Shown here one piece after another: positions 5,224-11,176 of a stretch of 25,081 nt of DNA. Under the pieces are notes generated by a model. That model ran no database searches. It was not told where the DNA came from and worked only from the letters and a program-made list of their open reading frames with translations. The stretch is taken from the IMG/VR virus record IMGVR_UViG_3300037153_000257, positions 1-25,081 of that record; one strand, given 5' to 3'. The translations under genes were made by a program, and so were the position numbers. Every line of letters starts with the position of its first letter. The stretch's first letter is position 1. The stretch is from a virus.

Positions 5224-5815
5224 GAGGAAAGGGGAGCCATGTCTCGTTCACGCCATGCCTGGCCGTGCCGGGACTGGCCGCGCCGGGACTCGCCTGAGCC
5301 GTGCCAGGCCGCAACACGCCTGGCCTGGCCAGGTCCAACCGCGCCTCGGCTTGCCACGAAAAGGGGAGCCGTGCCCAACCCTGCCAATCCCGTCCAGGCC
5401 ACGCCTTGCCCCGACCGGCCCAGCCGGGCCTGCCCAGCCTCGCCATGCCGCGCCGCGCCCCGACGGACCCCGCCTGGAGTAGGGAAGCCGAGCCCAGCCT
5501 CGCCAGTCCTGGCCCCGCCGGACCGGCCCAGCCCCGCCGAAGCCCGGTCCAGCCTGGCCGGGCCGGGACATGCCGCGAATAGGGAAGCCTTGCCGCGCCG
5601 GGCGGAGCCGGGCGCAGCCGGGCCTTGCCCGGGCTTGCCGCGCCGCGCCTCGACCCACCGCGCCGGACCCAACCCACCAAGCCCCGACGAGCCGCGACCC
5701 GGGAGGAGAGCCTCGCCCTGCCTGACCTCGCCCAGTCCGGCCAGGCCAGACCTCGTCCCACCTTGCCGCGCCTTGCCCGGCCAGACCATACCCGGCCCCG
5801 GAACGCACGCCTTCA
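5224..5815. repeat. CCNNG pentanucleotide tract B with purine-rich headers
   Basis: About 590 bp repeat the structure of tract A on a longer scale. Headers occur at about 5224 (GAGGAAAGGGGAG), 5358 (GAAAAGGGGAG), 5478 (AGTAGGGAAG), 5578 (AATAGGGAAG) and 5701 (GGGAGGAGAG), spaced roughly 100-135 bp. Each is followed by runs of CCNNG units such as CCGCG, CCGGG, CCTGG, CCATG. Long open frames across it on both strands arise from the composition (few A/T, hence few stops). It lies between the methyltransferase and the 221-aa gene, whose normal ribosome site begins just outside it. Confidence 0.88.
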
Positions 5816-5832
5816 CCGCTTATCGGTACTTC

Positions 5833-5860
5833 GGTTTTCGCGTGAAATGCAGGGAAAACC
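5833..5860. repeat. 7-bp inverted repeat GGTTTTC/GAAAACC
   Basis: The arms 5833-5839 and 5854-5860 are exact complements around a 14-nt loop. It sits between tract B and the longer hairpin at 5864-5905. In minus-strand RNA it follows that hairpin and supplies a short U-rich stretch, so the two may act together as a terminator. Confidence 0.45.
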
Positions 5861-5863
5861 AGG

Positions 5864-5905
5864 GGTGCTAGCGGAGGCTTACAGCGGTTCGACTCCGCTA
5901 GCACC
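5864..5905 (-). terminator. 12-bp hairpin after the methyltransferase gene, tRNA T-arm-like
   Basis: GGTGCTAGCGGA (5864-5875) and TCCGCTAGCACC (5894-5905) are perfect reverse complements with an 18-nt loop, starting one base beyond the methyltransferase stop. After the stem on the minus strand comes CCTGGTTTTCC, a weak U tract, so a terminator role is likely but not certain. On the plus strand the same bases contain GCGGTTCGACTCCGC, a tRNA-like T-arm, and a 7-bp acceptor-like stem, but there is no D or anticodon arm. Confidence 0.5.
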
Positions 5906-5906
5906 T

Positions 5907-6825
5907 TCAGGATCCGCCCACTTCAAGTAGTGACAACTGGCCTTCAGCTGCCTCGAGGTTCCGGCATGCGGTCTTGAAATAGCTCGGCTTCAACTCGACG
6001 CCGACGAAACGGCGCCCAAGCTTCAACGCCATATAGCCCTCGGAGCCGATCCCGACGAAAGGCGAGAAGACGAGATCGCCCGGATTCGACCATAGCTTCA
6101 CCGCCCGCTCGACGACGCCGAGCTGCAGAGGGGCGATGTGCCGCTCATCGGCATTGTCACGGGCAATCGCCACGTTCAAAACATCCGTCTCGCGGATGCC
6201 GCCCGGGTAGCCTTCACCGGCCCGATACCAGACCGGTGCCGCCCATTCGATCCACTCATCGGCGGTGATCCATCCGTCCGCGTTGTCGTAGCGTTGCGAG
6301 ATGCCGGCCCCGGATTGGTTCAGCGTTGTCGCCCGGTTTGCGGAACTGCAGCAGATAGTCGGCGAGAGCCATGTGCATCCGTGCCGAGTCGGTCGCAAGC
6401 GTCTTGAACAGCAGTCCCTGGTCTTTGGTGCGGATCGCTTTGACTTGCGGGTCTTTGTCGATTGCGACCTCGCCGTAGTAGACGAAGCCGCCGTCCTCCA
6501 TCGCGTTGATGACGGCGCCGCGGAAGTCGCGCAGCCCGGAGTAGCCGTCGAGGTACTTGACGGTCACCATCTGGCAGAGATGGACGCAGACGGAGCGTCC
6601 CGGCTTGACGACCCGCAGCAACTCAGGGATCAGGAACGAGTAGTGCTTGACGAGCTCTGCCAAGGAACGGGCGTTGCCCATGTCGCGGGGCGAGGCGGAG
6701 TAGACGTACATGCCGGGGAATGGCGGGGAGAACACCGCCAGCCCGACCGACTCGTCGGCGATCTCGGCAGCGCGTTCGACGCAGTCACCGAGCAGCAGAG
6801 TCCAGCGCTCACCGGCCCTATCCAT
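5907..6825 (-). CDS. beta-class DNA methyltransferase, interrupted by a frameshift
   Basis: Two frames make one enzyme that methylates adenine N6 or cytosine N4 in DNA. The first frame (6825 down to ~6310) has MDRAGERWTLLLGDCVE, motif IV as SPPF (residues 33-36), then LLRVVKPGRSVCVHLCQ and ADYLLQFRKPGDNAEPI. The second frame (~6310 to 5907) has WIEWAAPVWYRAG, VERAVKLWSNPGDLVFSPFVGIGSEGYMALKLGRRFVGVELKPSYF, which is motif I with its FxGxG loop. Motif IV before motif I is the beta order. The join is a GGGG run (6308-6311); one G fewer would restore the frame. The start overlaps the helicase stop by 8 bp. No restriction endonuclease is adjacent, so an orphan or anti-restriction role fits. Confidence 0.8.
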
Positions 6826-8146
6826 TCATCGCCTCAATCGTCGCCTCGACGATCTCAGCGAACATCTCGCGCGACTGCCGTTCCTTGCGGCGGATGTTCT
6901 CGAGTACCGTCTGCTCCCGGTTCGAGGCGACGATGACGACCCGTACCGGCTGCTGCTGGCCGTAGCGCCAGCAACGCCGAACAGCCTGGTAGTACTGCTC
7001 GTAGCTGTCGGAGAGACCGACAAAGAGGACGTTGGCGCAGTGCTGCCAGTTCAGGCCCCAGCCGGCGATCGACGGTTTCGTGATGATCACTCGTGCCTCG
7101 CCGGTCGTGAACGCGATCAGCCGTTCCTCTTTAACGTCAGGGTGGTCGGATCCGCGCACCTCGATCGCATCGGGGATCGCTCGTGTCAGCGCCTCCGATT
7201 CGGCGTTCAGGTCGCACCAGACGACCCAGGGCAGTCGGCTGCCGTTGACTATCCGCTCGGCGATCTCGACCCGCTGGCTGATCGATTCGCGACGGGCTTG
7301 ACGACGCTCGGCGAGCGTCGCGACCGGGACGGGGAAGAGGCGATCGTCGCTGACAGCATCAGCGTCGACGCTGATCGTTTCGACATCGAGCGGCGGAAGC
7401 GCGAACTCGTCTTCGTCGTAGCCGAGATCGCGTGGCGAGCGTAGCGCCCGCGCCCAGGTCGCGACCCAACGCCAGTAGGCGGCGCGGGCATGGCCCTTGA
7501 GCCGCCATGAACCGCTACTGATTCCGTCGTTGACGTAGAACTCGGCGAGCATCTGTTTGTGTGACAGCACGCCGAGGAAGTCGGCGTGCCCGCCGAGCTC
7601 CTGGTAGTCGTTCGGGCTGGGGGTGGCGGTGCAGCAGAGCCGGTACGGGAACCGCTGCGCCCACCTGATCAGGGCGGTACGTGTCTTGCCGTCGAACGCT
7701 TTCAGGATCGACGATTCGTCGAGGACGACGCCTGCCCAGGGATGGTCTGCGAACCGGCCGAGCCGGTCGTAGTTAGTGATGTTGACGCCGTCCCAGATGT
7801 CTCCCAGCTCCCGGCAGACGGTGACGGGAATGGAGAATTTGTCGCCTTCGCGTGCGGTCTGGGCGGACACGGCGAGCGGCGCGAGAATGAGGATGCCGCC
7901 GCCGACCTCCCGGCTGACGCGGTGCGCCCATTCGAGCTGCATAGGGGTCTTGCCGAGCCCACAGTCGGCGAAGATCGCGGCACGGCCACGCCGAAGCGCC
8001 CATTCGGTCAGTTCACGCTGGAATGGGTAAAGGGCATCCGAGAGGATGTCTGGGCTGAAGCCGCTGTCCGGGTCACGGCGCCGCTTGCGTTCGATGAAAT
8101 CGGCGTAGGTGACTGCCGATCCCGGCGTGCGGCTCACCGCGGCCAC
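6818..8146 (-). CDS. SNF2/DEAD-type superfamily 2 helicase
   Basis: This 442-aa ATPase should unwind or translocate on DNA in phage replication or recombination. Visible motifs are: LYPFQRELTEWALRRG (Q-like motif, ~40-54), Walker A CGLGKT (62-67), Ia ILAPLAV (87-93), Walker B DESS (143-146), motif III CTATPSPND (172-180). The C-terminal lobe has VIITKPSIAGWGLNWQ and the arginine-finger region YYQAVRRCWRYGQ followed by VRVVIVA. The DESS form and 'CTATPSPND' are typical of phage DEXDc/SNF2-like helicases. It overlaps the HTH gene upstream and the methyltransferase downstream, so the three form one unit. Confidence 0.88.
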   Translation of the reverse strand: MAAVSRTPGSAVTYADFIERKRRRDPDSGFSPDILSDALYPFQRELTEWALRRGRAAIFADCGLGKTPMQLEWAHRVSREVGGGILILAPLAVSAQTAREGDKFSIPVTVCRELGDIWDGVNITNYDRLGRFADHPWAGVVLDESSILKAFDGKTRTALIRWAQRFPYRLCCTATPSPNDYQELGGHADFLGVLSHKQMLAEFYVNDGISSGSWRLKGHARAAYWRWVATWARALRSPRDLGYDEDEFALPPLDVETISVDADAVSDDRLFPVPVATLAERRQARRESISQRVEIAERIVNGSRLPWVVWCDLNAESEALTRAIPDAIEVRGSDHPDVKEERLIAFTTGEARVIITKPSIAGWGLNWQHCANVLFVGLSDSYEQYYQAVRRCWRYGQQQPVRVVIVASNREQTVLENIRRKERQSREMFAEIVEATIEAMNG

Positions 8147-8481
8147 CGCTTCTGCACAGCCTGTTTCGTGGTGCCGAGCACGATCCCGATCTGCCTATCG
8201 GTGTAGCCGCTGCGCCGCAGGCCCGTGACGGCGATCAGCCACGCCTCTTCAAGCGCCGTGTCTAGTCGCAGCAGGTATCTGAGCTCGATCGTGTCTTCGA
8301 CCGCGACTCGTTTGCCGACCGCGCGGATCAGCCTCGCGGTTGCTTTGACAACGTCCGGTGTTTCCCGGTAAGCCCGTTGCGGCGACAACCCTGGGTTGTC
8401 GGCCGGGCGAAGCTGGGGGACGCTCGCCCCCTGCCCAGCCTGACTTGACATAACACCGCTTTTCTTGGCCAGGTTGTTCAT
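8134..8481 (-). CDS. helix-turn-helix DNA-binding protein
   Basis: This 115-aa protein ends with GYTDRQIGIVLGTTKQAVQKRWPR (residues ~91-115), a clear helix-turn-helix like region 4 of sigma factors or small phage regulators. The middle (ATARLIRAVGKRVAVEDTIELRYLLRLDTALEEAWLIAVTGLRR) is helical. It may control or assist replication of the operon it heads with the helicase. The start at 8481 overlaps the upstream stop as ATGA. The N-terminal 40 residues are low-complexity and probably flexible. Confidence 0.78.
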   Translation of the reverse strand: MNNLAKKSGVMSSQAGQGASVPQLRPADNPGLSPQRAYRETPDVVKATARLIRAVGKRVAVEDTIELRYLLRLDTALEEAWLIAVTGLRRSGYTDRQIGIVLGTTKQAVQKRWPR

Positions 8482-8789
8482 ACGGAGAGAGCACCGATCC
8501 TATAACGGTGCCCTGTCAGGTTCTCGAGCCGGCCTGCGAGGTCTGCCGCAAGTTCCGCTAAAAACGTGATTTCCTGGGTTTCGGCGCGGCGGTTGTCGAC
8601 GGGTGTGATGATCAGGGCAGGGTTGGGATGCCCGTCGAGCTCGGCGGCGAGCAGCTGCCAGCAATATCCGACGGTGTCGGCGATCATCGTCCAGGTGAGG
8701 TAACCGTCGCGGCTGTGGCGGCCGTCGATCAGGAGGCTCAATGCGCGGAGCTGCTGCTCCGCCTGGCGGATACGATCGGTTGTTGCCAT
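8478..8789 (-). CDS. hypothetical protein (103 aa)
   Basis: The product reads MATTDRIRQAEQQLRALSLLIDGRHSRDGYLTWTMIADTVGYCWQLLAAELDGHPNPALIITPVDNRR. It looks like a small helical protein with no motif I can name. It heads the helicase operon, 112 bp after the collagen-like gene and downstream of the hairpin at 8816-8857. A purine-rich AAAGGA lies about 10 bases before the ATG. Confidence 0.65.
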   Translation of the reverse strand: MATTDRIRQAEQQLRALSLLIDGRHSRDGYLTWTMIADTVGYCWQLLAAELDGHPNPALIITPVDNRRAETQEITFLAELAADLAGRLENLTGHRYRIGALSV

Positions 8790-8815
8790 CGCAAACTGAT
8801 CCTTTGCTTTGGTCT

Positions 8816-8867
8816 GGGCGTGGGGTCCCGATACGGAGAGTTGAGGGACCCGCGCCCGCTTTGTTTT
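8816..8867 (+). terminator. long hairpin between lysis and helicase operons
   Basis: GGGCG-TG-GGGTCCC (8816-8829) pairs with GGGACCC-G-CGCCC (8845-8857) in a 12-13 bp stem with one bulge and a 15-nt loop. The T-rich tail (GCTTTGTTTT, 8858-8867) is on the plus-strand side, so as an intrinsic terminator it would stop plus-strand (antisense) RNA. For the minus-strand operon it would be only a hairpin between two gene groups. Confidence 0.5.
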
Positions 8868-8901
8868 GGAGGGAGGCTAGCCGCGGCGTGGCCGGGTCGC
8901 G

Positions 8902-9213
8902 TCACCCTTTCAGGCAGGTCACGATCTGGGTCGGCCCCTGCCCCTGCACGATGATCACCAGGGCGCTGAACGTGTAACCGGCCGGGCAGGACTCGGCGCC
9001 CGGGGTGCCCGGGTCGCCTTTCGGGCCCGGCGGGCCTGCCGGGCCGGGAGGCCCCTGCTGTCCCTGCTGGCCGGTGCCGGTCGGGATGCTGATCGTGACC
9101 GTGCTCGTCGGCTGCTGCTTGCCGGCCGCGAACACCTGCGAGGCGAGGAACCCGGACGCGCCCGCCAGGGCGAGGCTAGCCATGCTCAGAACGATCGTTC
9201 TCCATCTTGACAC
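8902..9213 (-). CDS. membrane-anchored collagen-like protein
   Basis: This 103-aa protein starts at GTG (an internal ATG at 9183 is possible). Residues ~4-30 form a signal or membrane anchor (RTIVLSMASLALAGASGFLASQVFAA) after a basic start. Residues ~48-73 are Gly-X-Y repeats (GQQGQQGPPGPAGPPGPKGDPG), which normally form a trimeric collagen helix. A short C-terminal domain with two Cys follows. Phage collagen-like repeats are usually spacers in tail fibres; here the anchor and the position after the holin-like gene suggest an envelope or lysis-related role. The start overlaps the end of the holin-like gene by 38 bp. Confidence 0.75.
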   Translation of the reverse strand: MSRWRTIVLSMASLALAGASGFLASQVFAAGKQQPTSTVTISIPTGTGQQGQQGPPGPAGPPGPKGDPGTPGAESCPAGYTFSALVIIVQGQGPTQIVTCLKG

Positions 9214-9388
9214 CGCCTACACGCATCCCTTCCCTGAACGCCTCGAACCGGTCACGGCACATTTTCTCACCTCGGCGGCGCTCGTAGTGGATCGCCCCCA
9301 GGGCGGTGAGGATCGAGCCGGCGCCGGACAGGAAGACGCCGATGGTGCCGAGGATGTCACCGGACGGTTCAGGCAATCCGACGAGCAC
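9176..9388 (-). CDS. holin-like small membrane protein
   Basis: I choose the GTG at 9388, two bases after the endolysin stop; a longer frame overlapping the endolysin is a shadow. The 70-aa product MLVGLPEPSGDILGTIGVFLSGAGSILTALGAIHYERRRGEKMCRDRFEAFREG has one hydrophobic segment (~11-32) followed by a strongly charged cytoplasmic tail. Size, topology and place directly after the endolysin fit a holin or holin partner that lets the endolysin reach the wall. Family membership cannot be shown. Confidence 0.6.
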   Translation of the reverse strand: MLVGLPEPSGDILGTIGVFLSGAGSILTALGAIHYERRRGEKMCRDRFEAFREGMRVGGVKMENDRSEHG

Positions 9389-9390
9389 AT

Positions 9391-10284
9391 CTAGGGCTCC
9401 GCTATCCGGACGAACACGATCGACGCCTGCGAGCTCGAGCGGTTCCGTTCGAAGACGCCGCCGCCGTTCGACTGGCTGCCGCTCGAGCCTTCTGCCGACG
9501 TGTTCGCCTCGATCGTCGTGAACGAGCTGCGGCTGCCGTGGGAGAAGAGGCCGACATGGTCGAAGGTACCGTCCCACTCGAAATCGAACGCCACGGCGTC
9601 GCCCGGTTGCGGGTCGCTGGTGATCGTCAATCCGTTTCGGGCCTGGGCGGCGTCGCTGACGATGTAGGGGACGTAGGCGTATCTCGAGCCGCGGGCGAAG
9701 CTGGGTGAGCCGCCCGCTTCGACCTCGAACCAGTAGGTGACGGCCATCGCGCAGTACGGATTGTGGTTGAGGCCGTACCAGCGGCCGAACTCGGTGTTAT
9801 TGCTGCCGGCCGGGGATTCGGTGTAGCCGACCCAGCTGCGAGCCCCGTCGAGCGCACGTTCCCGGACGGTGCTCTTCGGCACCGGCTTCGGGTGGAACTT
9901 CGCGTACGCCTCGCTGATCAGATTCGCGGCGGCCGCGTCCATGCACATCTCGCCTGTGTGCGGCCGGCCCTCCGGCACCCGCATCGAGCGGAGCGTGTTG
10001 AACATCTGCTCGTCGATGACGCCGTTGTCGGGCATGTTCTGCTGGCGCTGGACGCCCGCTATGCCGGTGTCGATCACGTTCGGGCCGCAGCCGATCGAGA
10101 ACCCTTTCGAGAATGTGTCGTCGAACCTCGAGGCGGGACCTTGCCAGCGGCCCGCTCGCCAGACGGTGCGTTTGTATCCGATCACATCGGCACCGTCCTT
10201 GTCGCCGACCCGAAGCTCGCGAGGAAACCCGGTCACCGGAACCAGCGGGCCTCCCCGGTACGGCGCCTGCCACCACTCTGTCAC
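9391..10284 (-). CDS. endolysin with peptidoglycan-binding and CHAP domains
   Basis: This 297-aa lysin should cut host peptidoglycan peptide bonds at the end of infection. The N-terminal region (~75-100, GIAGVQRQQNMPDNGVIDEQMFNTLR) resembles a type-1 peptidoglycan-binding domain. Residues ~140-297 are a CHAP amidase/peptidase: catalytic Cys178 in NPYCAMAVTYWF, His243 in GTFDHVGLF, and an Asn/Glu in TIEANTS, with the usual PGDAVAFDFEWDG strand. The order binding domain then catalytic domain is unusual but known. It starts with GTG in a GTGA overlap. No signal peptide is present, so export depends on a holin. Confidence 0.85.
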   Translation of the reverse strand: MTEWWQAPYRGGPLVPVTGFPRELRVGDKDGADVIGYKRTVWRAGRWQGPASRFDDTFSKGFSIGCGPNVIDTGIAGVQRQQNMPDNGVIDEQMFNTLRSMRVPEGRPHTGEMCMDAAAANLISEAYAKFHPKPVPKSTVRERALDGARSWVGYTESPAGSNNTEFGRWYGLNHNPYCAMAVTYWFEVEAGGSPSFARGSRYAYVPYIVSDAAQARNGLTITSDPQPGDAVAFDFEWDGTFDHVGLFSHGSRSSFTTIEANTSAEGSSGSQSNGGGVFERNRSSSQASIVFVRIAEP

Positions 10285-10442
10285 GGGTACGTCTCGATCT
10301 CCTCGTCGCGCGTCGGCCGCCCGTCGCGCTCGGCCTCGGACTCGGCGATCCTCGCTTGCGCCAGTTCCAACTGCTCCTCCAGCACGCAGACCCGTTCGAG
10401 CGCGTTGGCGAGCAGCATTTTGTAGCGTTCTGTCGCGGTCAT
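10281..10442 (-). CDS. 53-aa coiled-coil micro-protein
   Basis: The short ORF MTATERYKMLLANALERV... ends RPTRDEEIETYP and is an almost continuous amphipathic helix with heptad leucines. It starts with ATGA overlap after the tail-fibre-like gene and ends with GTGA overlap into the endolysin gene, so it fills the space exactly. It may be a small tail or lysis accessory protein; no family recognised. Confidence 0.7.
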   Translation of the reverse strand: MTATERYKMLLANALERVCVLEEQLELAQARIAESEAERDGRPTRDEEIETYP

Positions 10443-11176
10443 ACGACGTGCAGCACCCCGGACGAGTTCCAGACCTGGCCGGTTGTCAGCCCGCTGGCGC
10501 TCGTGGGAAGACCGTAGAACCAGAGGCCGGTCGGGGAACCGGGCCGGACGCGGACGGCCGGGTTCGTCGGCGTCATCGCTGTGATTCCGTAGGTGCCGTT
10601 CCGGGTCACTGTTTCGCCCCCTTGAATCAGGAAGTCGCTTCCGGCCGGTGTCAGCTTGATCCCAACGCCGTTAAAGTCAGCTCCGGACGACCAGAGCAGG
10701 ATGCCGTCCTCAGCGTTGTAGAGCCGTGTCTGGCCGCTCGTCGAACCGATGAGAACGGTCGGACGAATGCGGGGGCTGGCGTGGCTTCCCCCGTCCTGCC
10801 TGGCGAGGAAGCCGATGTACTCCTTGCCGTCGGTCGACAGCGTCTGGCCGTATTCGGTGGAGTATCCGGTCCCGTACGAGAACGGAGTGCCGTAGCCGTA
10901 GTTCTCGAATGAGATGACGCCGTCACCGTCGTTGATGATTGACATGTCGCCGGTGATGCCGGTGTTCCGGAATCGGAAGGCGAATGTGCGCGAGCCGATG
11001 ACAAGACCTGGATCAGGGCCGGTCATGTAGATGTCGAAATAGCTCGCCTCTGTTCCGGTGGCGTCGAACTCGTTCGTCTTGTTGAAGTCGATGCCGGTAC
11101 CGCCGCCGCCGGGGATCGGGTCGGCGCCGCCGGGGGCGTGGTCGCGGCCGTGGATCGTGATCGGCTGCCGGGTCAT
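10439..11176 (-). CDS. minor tail / receptor-binding type protein
   Basis: I start at ATG 11176 (ATGA overlap with the upstream stop). The 245-aa protein begins MTRQPITIHGRDHAPGGADPIPGGGGTG, a sequence typical of actinophage minor tail proteins of the receptor-binding region. The rest is beta-rich and repetitive (FAFRFRNTGITGDMSIINDGDGVISFENYGYGTPF, YIGFLARQDGG, LIGSTSGQTRLYNAEDG) and ends SGLTTGQVWNSSGVLHVV, a common fibre-tip type ending. It probably forms a trimeric fibre or tip at the tail end. Confidence 0.78.
   Translation of the reverse strand: MTRQPITIHGRDHAPGGADPIPGGGGTGIDFNKTNEFDATGTEASYFDIYMTGPDPGLVIGSRTFAFRFRNTGITGDMSIINDGDGVISFENYGYGTPFSYGTGYSTEYGQTLSTDGKEYIGFLARQDGGSHASPRIRPTVLIGSTSGQTRLYNAEDGILLWSSGADFNGVGIKLTPAGSDFLIQGGETVTRNGTYGITAMTPTNPAVRVRPGSPTGLWFYGLPTSASGLTTGQVWNSSGVLHVV

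Noticed and set aside
5224-5815. CRISPR array
   Set aside because: Headers are short and variable, blocks are themselves periodic, spacing is uneven, and no cas genes are near.
5239-5871. Plus-strand ORF starting at an ATG behind a good Shine-Dalgarno in tract B
   Set aside because: Translation is Pro/Arg/Ala low complexity with no domain, and parallel plus frames are equally open. Kept only as a remark on the headers.
5157-5904. Long minus-strand frames across CCNNG tract B as coding sequence
   Set aside because: They are products of very low A/T content: all three frames stay open, the translation is a low-complexity Arg/Pro/Gly/Ala mix, and the five-base period shifts codons continuously.
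5864-5905. Complete tRNA gene
   Set aside because: Only acceptor-like and T-arm elements are present in 42 bases; there is no D arm, anticodon arm or CCA.
5864-5910. Definite attP site
   Set aside because: No integrase or excisionase in the window and no host tRNA to compare with; left as one possible reading.
5907-6825. Restriction-modification system
   Set aside because: Only a methyltransferase is visible; neighbours are a helicase with phage-type motifs and a repeat tract, with no endonuclease or specificity subunit.
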